Shown: positions 18,027 to 26,682 of the stretch, piece after piece | Layout: each line of letters opens with the position of its first letter | How positions within the stretch are numbered: the stretch's first letter is position 1 | Assembly (NCBI GenBank): GCA_016212165.1 | Contig: JACRGY010000104.1 | Span: 1-64,000, forward strand | Length of the DNA: 64,000 nt | Direction of reading: 5' to 3' | From: Nitrospirota bacterium | Lineage (GTDB): Bacteria > Nitrospirota > Thermodesulfovibrionia > Thermodesulfovibrionales > UBA1546 | Notes under the pieces: model-generated | Databases searched by the model: none | Seen by the model: the letters and a program-made list of their open reading frames with translations, nothing else | What the model was told of the DNA's origin: nothing | Translations under genes and position numbers: made by a program

Positions 18027-19171
18027 TTAACATACTGTTTATTCATCAGTCTTCCGATCTCTATGGTTCTGATAATGCCCTATTGTACCTGGTTAGGGGG
18101 ATTGATAAACAGAAATTCAGGCCGATCGTATTGCTGCCATCAAAAGGACCTCTGGAAGAAGCGCTATTGTCCTCTGGTATTGAAGTGCATATAGTCCCAC
18201 TTGTCACGATTGCCCGTGGCACTCTCCGTCTCCTGGGTCTGCTGCGGCTGCCGTTCCTAGCGATTCGCTCTCTTCGAACTATCAACAAGATCGTGGCCGG
18301 CATCCCCATAGACGCTGTTCATTCAAATACGCTTGCGGTGATATCAGGGGCCTTGTGGGCTCGGTATAAGAATGTCTACCATATTTGGCATGTCCACGAA
18401 ATAATAGAACATCCTGTTTTGTTCAAACGCTTATTTCCCAAAATCGTAAGATTCCTGTCCGATCGCGTAGTAACAAATTCCAGGGCAACGCAGAACTGGC
18501 TTGTAACGACCGATCCGAAGATTTCTTCCAGGACGAGTTGCATATGGAACGGCATTGAGAGGCCGCCAACAGTCTCTCCTGCGGCTGCCTTCCGTCAGGA
18601 ATTGGGTATTGCCGATGACGATGTCCTCGTCGCTCTTGTCGGCAGAATCAATAGATGGAAAGGACAGTTCCTGCTGGTGAATGCCGCAGAAGCATTGCTC
18701 AGAAAAGGTCATGACAATATCCAGTATGTTTTAGCAGGCAGTGCGCCGCCCGGGCAGGACCATTTTAAAAATGCACTGCTCGAACGCGTTGCAGGTTCTC
18801 CTGCCAAAGATCGCATACACGTACTGGATTTCAGGCAGGATATATGGCCTGTCTGGGACGCTTGCGACATAGCCGTAGTCCCATCAACCGAACCTGAGCC
18901 ATTCGGGCTTACCGCATTAGAGGCCATGGCTGCCGGAAAGCCAGTAATCGCTGCCGGTCACGGCGGGCTAAAGGAGATCGTTGTTGACGGAGAAACGGGT
19001 TTTTTGTTCGAACCGCGGAATATAAGCGATCTTGAAGAAAAGATTATCAGACTGGCGGCCCACCCGACACTCAGAAGGGAAATGGGAGAACGGGGCAAGA
19101 TTAGACAGGAAGAGCTGTTCTCTCTGCGGCAGTACGTCTCATCGTTTGAAACCGTTTATCAACGTGTTTAA
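18023..19171 (+). CDS. Glycosyltransferase family 4
   Basis: 382 aa. N-terminal acceptor half starts INILFIHQSSDLYGSDNALLYLVRG. The C-terminal donor half has VALVGRINRWKGQFLLVNA and the signature VVPSTEPEPFGLTALEAMAAGKPVIA near residue 290, with GGLKEIVVDGETGFLF after it. This is a canonical GT4 retaining glycosyltransferase. It starts inside the stop of the GT2 gene, so the two are translationally coupled. Confidence 0.92.
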   Translation: MINILFIHQSSDLYGSDNALLYLVRGIDKQKFRPIVLLPSKGPLEEALLSSGIEVHIVPLVTIARGTLRLLGLLRLPFLAIRSLRTINKIVAGIPIDAVHSNTLAVISGALWARYKNVYHIWHVHEIIEHPVLFKRLFPKIVRFLSDRVVTNSRATQNWLVTTDPKISSRTSCIWNGIERPPTVSPAAAFRQELGIADDDVLVALVGRINRWKGQFLLVNAAEALLRKGHDNIQYVLAGSAPPGQDHFKNALLERVAGSPAKDRIHVLDFRQDIWPVWDACDIAVVPSTEPEPFGLTALEAMAAGKPVIAAGHGGLKEIVVDGETGFLFEPRNISDLEEKIIRLAAHPTLRREMGERGKIRQEELFSLRQYVSSFETVYQRV

Positions 19172-19186
19172 AGGCAAAAACCTACT

Positions 19187-20485
19187 ATGAATCAAAATAT
19201 CGATCTCCTCATGCAGGAAAGATTAGAACCGGTTTCCAGGATATCTATTGGATTCATTATATTTGCGCTTCTCGCTAATGCCTTTCTTCCTGTATTTGCC
19301 CTTACCCTCCTGTCAGGGATCTATATAATGTATTTTCTTTTCGCGAACCGTTTTGTGGTGCCTCGCGACCTGGCAAAGTACCTGCCAATACCACTACTTC
19401 TTCTGCTGATAGGAATAGCAGGAAGCGCGGGCCATGATATTTATGATGTTCTCAAGGACGTATGGTATTTTTTTAATCCGGTCATAACGCTGTGCGCAGG
19501 CTATCTGGCCATGAACAGGATTAAAAGAATTGAACCAGTGCTCAAGGCGTTTGTTGTTGGGGGTACCTTACTATCTCTGCTTCATCTTGTGCTTGTCCTG
19601 TCCGACATCTCATTTCTTGTCAGTGCATCAGTTGACGAGTTGCATCACAAGAATGTTACAGGTTTTTTGTTGTCTGCTATAAGCCTTTCTCTTGTTTTAA
19701 TCGCAAAAAAAGGGGGGATTGAATTATTTCAAAACCGCTATAAAAAAGCATTCATAAACTTAATCATCCTCGTAAATGCTGCTGCTGTGTTTCTATCCTT
19801 TGTCAGGACATTCTGGCTTTCCTTTATCATTCTCTTCCTGTTTGGCACCGGTTTGTTTTTGAGGAAGAAACTGAGATGGCTCCTCATCTTGGGTGGCATT
19901 ATCGCAGCATTTCAAGTTTTCATTCTAATAGCTCCGAAGGATCAACTAAATTCGGCAACAATGCTTGGGAAAATAGTGAATTCATTCGATGAAGTGGTTA
20001 TAACCGACTATTATGCAAAAGCCGATATCCAACGCCATTGGAGGGGGTACGAGTCATACATGGCAATCCAGACCTATTTAAGCGGCAGTGTCTTGAATCT
20101 CATTTTCGGTCATGGTTTTGGAAAACTTGTGGATCTGAAAATAACCATGCTGCTGGGCAGTGAAAAAATGCAGTATATTCCCATATTACACAATGGGTAT
20201 ATGTACCTGCTCGTGAAGACCGGTCTTGCAGGGCTGATGCTCTATATTTTGTATCTCGCGAAATTTGCTTCGGTTGGCCTGTATTATGCTAAAAGAGCTG
20301 ATAATTATCGTATCTTATCGGGGAATATGATAGTTGCGCTGTCAGCGGTGCTGATAGTAAACACTTTTGGTGCTGCAGGAATGTTTAATAAGTCCATGTT
20401 CTTCCCTCTGATGTTGCTGCTCGGATGCTTGTTGTCTTATGCCAGGATCAGGATCGTCGAGCTTGACGAAGGAGGCATAATTTGA
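19187..20485 (+). CDS. O-antigen polymerase/ligase-like membrane protein (second Wzy candidate)
   Basis: 432 aa with about eleven membrane segments. The conserved periplasmic loop includes IFGHGFGKLVDL and PILHNGYMYLLVKTGLAGLMLYI around residues 305-355, the HNGYL-type signature of O-antigen ligase/Wzy proteins. Because it lies within the variable sugar block, it is the better candidate for the repeat-unit-specific polymerase, and the 4644 protein for a general ligase-type role (inference). GGAGGCATAA at its 3' end forms the ribosome-binding site of the next gene. Confidence 0.82.
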   Translation: MNQNIDLLMQERLEPVSRISIGFIIFALLANAFLPVFALTLLSGIYIMYFLFANRFVVPRDLAKYLPIPLLLLLIGIAGSAGHDIYDVLKDVWYFFNPVITLCAGYLAMNRIKRIEPVLKAFVVGGTLLSLLHLVLVLSDISFLVSASVDELHHKNVTGFLLSAISLSLVLIAKKGGIELFQNRYKKAFINLIILVNAAAVFLSFVRTFWLSFIILFLFGTGLFLRKKLRWLLILGGIIAAFQVFILIAPKDQLNSATMLGKIVNSFDEVVITDYYAKADIQRHWRGYESYMAIQTYLSGSVLNLIFGHGFGKLVDLKITMLLGSEKMQYIPILHNGYMYLLVKTGLAGLMLYILYLAKFASVGLYYAKRADNYRILSGNMIVALSAVLIVNTFGAAGMFNKSMFFPLMLLLGCLLSYARIRIVELDEGGII

Positions 20486-21588
20486 GCAGGCCGATAAAAT
20501 GGATGTTGCTGGTGTGCTCTTTTTTCGGGCTTGGTACAGCAATCGTCACACCGACGCCTGCTGCAGACCTCCCTCCGAACTGGCCGTGGCGGGGTATCGT
20601 AATGACTTCCGCGGCTTCGCCGAACGAGAAGGACATAGAATATCTATCATCGATAAATGTCAATGCTGTGGAACTTCAATTGGAAGCTCGATTTTCGGCA
20701 CAACGGGATAAACTGACGCCGGAGGAATCATTATCGCGCGCTTTGATAACAGCGGATAGAATTTTAGATGCTTGCAAGAAATATCAAATGACCGTGATTA
20801 TATCGATTAGTCAAATACCTGTAAACCCGCGTTCCGGCCTGACACAGGAATCGCCCGAGTTTTGGGAAAATCCCGAGAAACGTGAGGAGGCGGTTGTCAT
20901 CGCAAAAATGTTGGCTGACCATTTTAAAAACAGAGGAGCAGAGCTTGGTGCTTATGAAATCCTTAACGAACCGTTGATCAGAAGCCGCAATAGGCTTGAG
21001 AGACCAGCTGCATGGCCAAGTCTTTTCGCATCAATTGTAAAAGAAATCCGAAAACACGATCCGAAACGATATATCGTCGTTACGCCGGGTCCCGGCGGAC
21101 TTGCAATTGGATATCGAAATTTCAAACCTATTGACGATCAGCGAATAATTTATGGGATGCATATGTATGAGCCAATGCAGTTCACGCATCAAGGGATTTA
21201 CGAGTTTCCGCTTGGAATTTTCTACCCAGGGGTTGCATCGCTTCAATACTGGGATCAAAAAGCGCTTGAAAGAGTTATGTGGCCACTTATTGAATTTCAA
21301 AATAAATATAATGTTCTTGTTTGGGTGGGTGAGTTCAGCGCAGCTCGCTGGGCAAAGGGTTCAGATCAGTATTTGAAAGACCTCATAGGTCTATTTGACA
21401 AACATGGGTGGGGCTGGACGTATTTCATGTATAAAGGATGGCACGGATGGAGCCCGGACTTCGATTCTGAATATAGCTCGAATGAGGACGCACGTAAACA
21501 TTACATTGGAAACAACAGCGAGCGGTGGAACTTGTTACGAGATATTTTTACGAAAAATACAATTTCTGGTACGGCTAAACAAAAATGA
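20482..21588 (+). CDS. Glycoside hydrolase family 5-like (cellulase fold), secreted
   Basis: 368 aa, TTG start overlapping the previous stop and preceded by GAAGGAGG. Signal sequence (residues 6-28), then a TIM-barrel hydrolase. The acid/base glutamate sits in AYEILNEPL (about residue 159), the nucleophile glutamate in VLVWVGEFSAARW (about 278), and WGWTYFMYKGW forms the substrate wall near 315. GH5 enzymes cleave beta-linked glucans, mannans and related polymers. Inside an exopolysaccharide operon it may trim or release the polymer. It is coupled on both sides (4-bp overlaps). Confidence 0.88.
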   Translation: MSRPIKWMLLVCSFFGLGTAIVTPTPAADLPPNWPWRGIVMTSAASPNEKDIEYLSSINVNAVELQLEARFSAQRDKLTPEESLSRALITADRILDACKKYQMTVIISISQIPVNPRSGLTQESPEFWENPEKREEAVVIAKMLADHFKNRGAELGAYEILNEPLIRSRNRLERPAAWPSLFASIVKEIRKHDPKRYIVVTPGPGGLAIGYRNFKPIDDQRIIYGMHMYEPMQFTHQGIYEFPLGIFYPGVASLQYWDQKALERVMWPLIEFQNKYNVLVWVGEFSAARWAKGSDQYLKDLIGLFDKHGWGWTYFMYKGWHGWSPDFDSEYSSNEDARKHYIGNNSERWNLLRDIFTKNTISGTAKQK

Positions 21589-22691
21589 AAATTGCGCTTA
21601 TCGGAACAAGGGGAGTCCCTGCCAGTTATGGCGGGTTTGAAACCTGTGCAGAAGAGGTAGGCAAACGGCTTGTCAAGCGAGGCCATGATGTGACTGTTTA
21701 TTGCCGCAAGGGCTATTATGCAGAGAGGCTTCCTGCTTATATGGGAATGAATCTGGTTTATCTCCCAAACCTGAGATTTAAATCCCTGGATACCATCTCG
21801 CACACTTTTCTCTCTGTGCTTCATGCCCTTGGATGCGGCTATGATGTTTTGATGGTCTTTAATGCTGCAAATAGCCCTATTTTACTTTTACCCCGCATAT
21901 TAGGAAATAAGATTGCCATCAACACCGACGGGCTGGAATGGAAACGCGGCAAATGGGGCGCAGTTGCGCGGCGTTATTATAAATTTTCAGAATGGTTTTC
22001 TACGAAAGTTGCCAGCCGTATCATTGCCGATTCCCCGGGCATCCGGCAATATTACCGTGAGAATTATGGCGCTGAGAGCAGTTATATTGCTTACGGAGCA
22101 TATATCAGTGAAAGCCGCAGGCCTGAACTTTTGAAGCCTCTGGGGCTGGAACCCGGAGGATATTTTCTTCAAATCACCCGTTTCGAGCCTGAGAATAATC
22201 CCTTGCTGACGATTCGGGCATTCAAAAAACTCACGACAGATAAAAAGTTGGTTCTGGTAGGAGGCGTGCCGTACAGGAGTGATTATTCGATGCAGATAGC
22301 TTCAGCGGCAGGTGGTGATGTTATTCTTCCGGGATTTATTTATGAAAAGGAAGTCTTAAATGAATTGTGGTGTAATTGTTACGCATATATTCACGGCAAT
22401 GAGGTTGGGGGTACAAATCCTGCACTTCTCCAATCAATGGCCAGCAGTTGTTTTACGATAGCAATAGATGTTGCCTTCAGCCGGGATGTACTGAGAAATA
22501 GTGGTGTATACTACAGCAAGTCTGTTGATTCTCTGGCAGAAAAAATGAAGTGGGCATTGGAGCATCCTGCTGAATTGAGCGGATATAAAAAAAGTGCGAT
22601 GGAACTGATAAGAAAATATTATTCCTGGGATACAATTACTGAACAATATGAAACATTATTCAGGGAATTGCGGGATGGGCAGGGTATATAG
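21585..22691 (+). CDS. Glycosyltransferase with DUF1972 N-terminal domain
   Basis: 368 aa. The N-terminus IALIGTRGVPASYGGFETCAEEV is the DUF1972/GT4 signature, found in rhamnosyl- and other transferases of O-antigen loci. The C-terminal half has YIHGNEVGGTNPALLQSMAS in place of the usual EGxxL.P.EA donor motif, as in its subgroup. It overlaps GH5 by 4 bp and lies 2 nt before the priming transferase gene, so all three are probably one translational cluster. Codon use resembles the export genes again. Confidence 0.88.
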   Translation: MKIALIGTRGVPASYGGFETCAEEVGKRLVKRGHDVTVYCRKGYYAERLPAYMGMNLVYLPNLRFKSLDTISHTFLSVLHALGCGYDVLMVFNAANSPILLLPRILGNKIAINTDGLEWKRGKWGAVARRYYKFSEWFSTKVASRIIADSPGIRQYYRENYGAESSYIAYGAYISESRRPELLKPLGLEPGGYFLQITRFEPENNPLLTIRAFKKLTTDKKLVLVGGVPYRSDYSMQIASAAGGDVILPGFIYEKEVLNELWCNCYAYIHGNEVGGTNPALLQSMASSCFTIAIDVAFSRDVLRNSGVYYSKSVDSLAEKMKWALEHPAELSGYKKSAMELIRKYYSWDTITEQYETLFRELRDGQGI

Positions 22692-22693
22692 AT

Positions 22694-24118
22694 ATGCTTA
22701 AGCAGCACGCAAGGCTTGTTGCAAGATTTTTATATCTTGCTGATATGGCTGTAACCGGCCTTTCGTTTTTCATTGCCTATTGGATACGCTCTTATTACTT
22801 CACTCGATTGGAATTTCGCAGCCTTTATCCTGCAGAACAATATCTCTGGCTTTTTCTTGTCATTATCCCTGTCTGGTCCTTTCTCTTTTTCTATTATAAG
22901 TCATACAAGTCATACCGCACAGTGTCTTTTATGAAGGAACTGCAGATACTGTGGAAGGTCGTATTGGTTGGCGGCCTTGTCATCGGCGCTATAGCCTTTG
23001 CCTTACAGTCCTATTATCTCCGCAGGACGCTTATTGTTATGTTCGTGGCTGTTAATCTGGCTTTACTGATAACAGAAAGGTTTTCCATAAGGGCCTTGAG
23101 CAGGCTTGTGCGCAAAAGGGGTTATAACTACAGGAATATAATTATTGTCGGAACTGATAACAGGGCGAAAGATATAGCAGCAGCCATAGAAAAATATAAA
23201 CACTGGGGGCTGAGGATATTGGGTTTTGTGACGGATAATCCTGTTAATTCCGAAAACCGATTTGGAGGATACAAAGTTATCGGGGATATCAGTGAAATGC
23301 AGAAGATAATCAACAGGGAGGTTGTTGACGAGGTGATATTTGCAGTGCCGAGGGGCAGATTAGAACAGATGGAAGATATATTCCTGATGCTCGAGGAACA
23401 TGGCATAAATGCCGCGGTAGTGGCTAATTTTTTTCCGCATGTTGTTGCAAAGGCACATCTTGAGGAACTGGAGAACATACCCCTGCTTACCTTTACTACA
23501 ACTCCAACCAATACCTTTGCATTGGATTTCAAGAGGTTTTTTGATATAGCAATTTCCGTTTTACTGCTGATTCTGTCATTGCCAGGTATAGTAATCACAG
23601 CCTTGCTGATTAAGGCAACATCTCCCGGTTATATTTTTTTCAAGCAGAAAAGGTGCGGCCTGAACGGCCGGGTTTTCACCTTATATAAATTCCGTTCCAT
23701 GGTTTTGGATGCAGAGGCAAGAAGAGGAGATATTGAGACGCTTAATGAAATGAAGGGGCCTGTGTTTAAGGTTAAAGATGACCCGAGGGTAACAAAGATA
23801 GGGCGCTTCATACGCGAGGCCAGCATTGATGAGCTTCCCCAGTTGTGGAACGTGCTGAAGGGCGATATGAGCATTGTGGGACCAAGGCCGCCTCTGCCCG
23901 AAGAGGTGGCAACGTATAAAAGATGGCAGAGGCGCAGGTTGAGCATGAGGCCCGGGCTTACATGCCTGTGGCAGATTAGCGGCAGAAACGAGATTAAAGA
24001 TTTTAATGAATGGGCAAAGCTGGACCTTCAGTATATAGACAGCTGGTCCTTAGGTCTTGATATCAGGATATTCCTTAAAACCATTCCCGTTGTGCTCTTA
24101 CGCAGGGGCGCAGCGTAA
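22694..24118 (+). CDS. Undecaprenyl-phosphate sugar phosphotransferase (WcaJ/PssY type)
   Basis: 474 aa. Four N-terminal membrane segments, a CoA_binding_3-like domain (NIIIVGTDNRAKDIAAAIEK near 152) and the C-terminal bacterial sugar-transferase domain. Visible motifs of that domain are KRFFDIAISVLLL, KQKRCGLNGRVFTLYKFRSM, RFIREASIDELPQLWNVLKG and SIVGPRPPL. It starts repeat-unit synthesis by moving a hexose-1-phosphate to undecaprenyl phosphate at the inner membrane. It closes the polysaccharide operon. GCGCTGAGGGCTGAGAG (24127-24143) just downstream is a short repeat remnant. Confidence 0.95.
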   Translation: MLKQHARLVARFLYLADMAVTGLSFFIAYWIRSYYFTRLEFRSLYPAEQYLWLFLVIIPVWSFLFFYYKSYKSYRTVSFMKELQILWKVVLVGGLVIGAIAFALQSYYLRRTLIVMFVAVNLALLITERFSIRALSRLVRKRGYNYRNIIIVGTDNRAKDIAAAIEKYKHWGLRILGFVTDNPVNSENRFGGYKVIGDISEMQKIINREVVDEVIFAVPRGRLEQMEDIFLMLEEHGINAAVVANFFPHVVAKAHLEELENIPLLTFTTTPTNTFALDFKRFFDIAISVLLLILSLPGIVITALLIKATSPGYIFFKQKRCGLNGRVFTLYKFRSMVLDAEARRGDIETLNEMKGPVFKVKDDPRVTKIGRFIREASIDELPQLWNVLKGDMSIVGPRPPLPEEVATYKRWQRRRLSMRPGLTCLWQISGRNEIKDFNEWAKLDLQYIDSWSLGLDIRIFLKTIPVVLLRRGAA

Positions 24119-24211
24119 AAAAGCATAGCGCTGAGGGCTGAGAGTAAATAGCAATGGCAAGAAAGGTTGGTAAGCCCTGAAGCCTGACAACTTCGCTTAA
24201 TAGCAATTTTA

Positions 24212-24262
24212 TTTATGTAATTTGATAAAAGCTTTGACAATTTACATAAAATAATGTAATCT
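24212..24262 (+). promoter_or_regulatory. Promoter and inverted-repeat operator of the DUF4143 ATPase
   Basis: -35 TTGACA (24234-24239), 17-nt spacer, -10 TAATCT (24257-24262). The ATG lies 6 nt after the -10 box, so the mRNA is probably leaderless. A perfect 9-bp inverted repeat, TTTATGTAA (24212-24220) and TTACATAAA (24242-24250), brackets the -35 region and looks like a regulator site. Confidence 0.7.
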
Positions 24263-24268
24263 TCAGGT

Positions 24269-25432
24269 ATGATTATACGTGCGGCAGAAGGCACCATTCG
24301 CTCCTTGTTGAGGGGCTTCCCTGTAGTAACCATAACCGGGCCCCGGCAGTCCGGCAAAACTACCCTTGCCAAGACAATCTTCTCTGGCAAGCCGTATGCA
24401 TCATTGGAAGATCCCGATGTCAGGCTTATTGCCCGGGATGATCCAAGGGCTTTTCTGGAGCGTTTTCCCGACGGCGCTGTGCTTGACGAGGTGCAACGCT
24501 GCCCTGACATCCTGTCGTACCTCCAGACAGCTGTTGATGCGGATGGACGCATGGGGTTGTTTATTCTGACTGGCTCTCAGCAATTCGGGCTGTTGTCCGG
24601 TGTAACCCAGTCCCTTGCTGGCAGAACCGCCTTTGTGGAACTGCTTCCGTTTTCGCTCGACGAGTTGGAGAAGGTGGACAAACTGCCAAAGAGGCTCGAC
24701 GATATGTTGATAAAGGGTGGCTATCCGCCGCTCTATGCTCGTCATGTTTCGCTCCGCGCATGGTTCGGGTCATATGTGACAGCTTACATTGAGCGGGACG
24801 TGCGGCAGGTACTGAAAGTGCAGGAACTTGAAACGTTCCAACGTTTTGTGCGACTCTGCGCAGGCCGCACAGGGCAGCTGCTGAACCTAAACTCCCTTGC
24901 TGCTGACTGCGGCATTACCCATAACACAGCCAAGTCCTGGATATCGGTACTTGAGGCAAGCTATATCATCTTCCTGCTCCGTCCGCATCACGCTAATTTC
25001 AACAAACGGCTCATAAAAGCGCCGAAACTCTATTTTTACGATGCCGGACTTGTGTCATGGTTATTAGGTATTCAGACGCCTCAGCAACTGGAGACACATC
25101 CGCTCAGGGGAAACATTTTTGAGACTTTTATCGTGGCTGAGCTTATGAAATCCCGGCTCAACAGAGGCGAACGCCCAAATCTTTATTTCTGGCGCGACAG
25201 CAACGGAAATGAAGTGGATGTCGTTATTGAACACGGACAAAAGCTTATGCCGGTCGAGATAAAATCAGGCAGGACAGTTGCCAGTGATTTTTTCTCCGGG
25301 CTGGGAAAGTGGGTGGCGATGGCCGGAGACCTGTCATCAGGCCCGACCCTGATTTATGGAGGAACGGACACCTACCGGCACAAAGGGATTAGTGTCGCAG
25401 GGTGGAGAGATGTAAAAAAACTGGAATTATAG
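24269..25432 (+). CDS. AAA_14 / DUF4143 ATPase
   Basis: 387 aa. Walker A is TITGPRQSGKTTLAKTIF near residue 20, Walker B DGAVLDEVQRCPDIL near 71 and a sensor-like FILTGSQQFGL near 98. A DUF4143 C-terminal domain follows with SYVTAYIERDVRQVL and the restriction-endonuclease-like stretch FWRDSNGNEVDVVIEHGQKLMPVEIKSGRT. This common family of mobile ATP-binding proteins has no settled function. It has its own promoter and operator and lies between the polysaccharide operon and unrelated genes, as an independent cassette would. A second member occurs at 55244. Confidence 0.9.
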   Translation: MIIRAAEGTIRSLLRGFPVVTITGPRQSGKTTLAKTIFSGKPYASLEDPDVRLIARDDPRAFLERFPDGAVLDEVQRCPDILSYLQTAVDADGRMGLFILTGSQQFGLLSGVTQSLAGRTAFVELLPFSLDELEKVDKLPKRLDDMLIKGGYPPLYARHVSLRAWFGSYVTAYIERDVRQVLKVQELETFQRFVRLCAGRTGQLLNLNSLAADCGITHNTAKSWISVLEASYIIFLLRPHHANFNKRLIKAPKLYFYDAGLVSWLLGIQTPQQLETHPLRGNIFETFIVAELMKSRLNRGERPNLYFWRDSNGNEVDVVIEHGQKLMPVEIKSGRTVASDFFSGLGKWVAMAGDLSSGPTLIYGGTDTYRHKGISVAGWRDVKKLEL

Positions 25433-25462
25433 TCAACAAGACCGTGACACATAAGAGAGGCA

Positions 25463-25494
25463 GCAATGAGTATAAAAACAGCATAGCTCATTGC
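25463..25494. repeat. Stem-loop between convergent genes
   Basis: GCAATGAG (25463-25470) and CTCATTGC (25487-25494) form an 8-bp stem with a 16-nt loop between the ATPase and the minus-strand HEXXH gene. No T-run follows on either strand. A TTAGCTCTCTGCTCTTATTG stretch next to it belongs to the TGCTCT repeat family. Confidence 0.35.
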
Positions 25495-25517
25495 TATTAG
25501 TCCTTAGCTCTCTGCTC

Positions 25518-26043
25518 TTATTGTTCCCACAGGTGTTTGTCAACGTACTGAGCAAGAATCTCCTGCATCCTTCCGGGCGGAGGCGTGCCGAAATAGAAGT
25601 TAATCACTGCATGGGATATTTCATGCGCAAGTATCCTGTCAGTTATATTTTCGAGGGAGACGTAAATAGCCTTGGTCCTGTGGGAATAAAATGCAATCGG
25701 CGCTTTACCTAAGCCGCCCATGGACTTATACAGGCTCTCGATTTCCCTGCGGTTTTGATAAAGTTTTATGGTGAAATAAAGGTCGGGCGGATGCATATCC
25801 AGTATCTCGGATATCTTCTCAACTATCCTGTCTACCCTGTTTTTTGCCAGCGTGGGATTGCTTTCAGGGCTTTCAAAAAAACTGAAACCGCTCCCTATGT
25901 TTCTGGTAAATCTGTACAGGTCTTTTTCAGTTGAATAATGTATTGAGGAGTATTGTGTTTTATAGGTATTTGCCAGTTCCTGCGCTGCAAGGCTTCCCGG
26001 CAGGCAGATAAGAAAAAGAAGCCATAGGAAGAGTAACAGGCAT
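25518..26043 (-). CDS. Secreted HEXXH metallopeptidase-like protein with a frameshifted start
   Basis: The ORF track shows only the last 92 aa, but the same frame stays open upstream to about 26039 and encodes a signal peptide (LLLFLWLLFLICLPGSLAAQ) plus about 80 more residues. The C-terminus has zinc motif ILAHEISHAVINFY and a downstream glutamate in QEILAQYVDKHL, typical of gluzincin (peptidase MA-like) proteins. The only ATG with a ribosome-binding site (CAGGGA, ATG at 26043-26041) is one base out of frame: ATGCCTG would give MLLLF if one C were absent. So this is a sequence error, a real frameshift or an unusual start. It lies 12 nt after the HAMP gene. Confidence 0.6.
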
Positions 26044-26055
26044 GGTTTCCCTGAA

Positions 26056-26682
26056 TCAGGGTTTTCCGATTTGCTGGTCTTGGGAGGTTTTAAAGTAATT
26101 TGCAGCCTCCTGTAATTCTGTTATTTTTTTGGATATATCCTGTAAGAGGCGCTCAAAATCTTTATCCGTGGAATGTGCTGATGCCAGGGTTTTAAGCCGG
26201 GAAAGCATTTTTGAAATTTCAGTTACCCCTGACTTTAGGTTCCCTGCTTTGCTGTCCAGAATGTCTGTCAGTTCATTGATGCGTTTTTCCAATTCCTTAA
26301 ACTGGTCTCCCTGCCTGAGTTTAAATTTGTAGGTCAGGTCGCCTTTGCTTATCTCATCAAGTACCTTTTCGAATCTGAACATGGGGCCGGCTATCCTGTG
26401 GGACATAAATATGAGAACCGCTATGCCTATTATGCCTGTTACTCCCACTATTATGATATTTGAGAGAAGAAGCATTGGCAGGAAGAAATCATAAGTCCGG
26501 CTTATTTTAAGCTCTGAGCCGATGTAACCTGTTGTCAGAGTTCCCTTTGAGAGGTAGAGAAAAAGGCCCACTGCCATTATTGCCTCTATGACTATGATTA
26601 CGAGAAACTTGATGGAAAAATCCGTCTGGAATTTTTTATTGATAAAATAATATCTTCGTCTGAATGGAGGTTTATTTGCCAT
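26056..26682 (-). CDS. HAMP-domain membrane protein (MCP-like, no signalling domain)
   Basis: 208 aa. Two membrane segments (FLVIIVIEAIMAVGLFLYL near 26 and LLLSNIIIVGVTGIIGIAVLIFM near 71) flank a short periplasmic loop. A HAMP-type linker follows (SHRIAGPMFRFEKVLDEISKGDLTYKFKLRQGDQFKELEKRINEL, read in parts), then a coiled coil to the C-terminus. No kinase, GGDEF or chemoreceptor signalling hairpin is present, so it may be an adaptor or partner. It overlaps the preceding lipoprotein gene by 11 bp. The end of the gene reads CCC TGA, a context known to favour +1 frameshifting, which would join it to the HEXXH frame. Confidence 0.75.
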   Translation of the reverse strand: MANKPPFRRRYYFINKKFQTDFSIKFLVIIVIEAIMAVGLFLYLSKGTLTTGYIGSELKISRTYDFFLPMLLLSNIIIVGVTGIIGIAVLIFMSHRIAGPMFRFEKVLDEISKGDLTYKFKLRQGDQFKELEKRINELTDILDSKAGNLKSGVTEISKMLSRLKTLASAHSTDKDFERLLQDISKKITELQEAANYFKTSQDQQIGKP

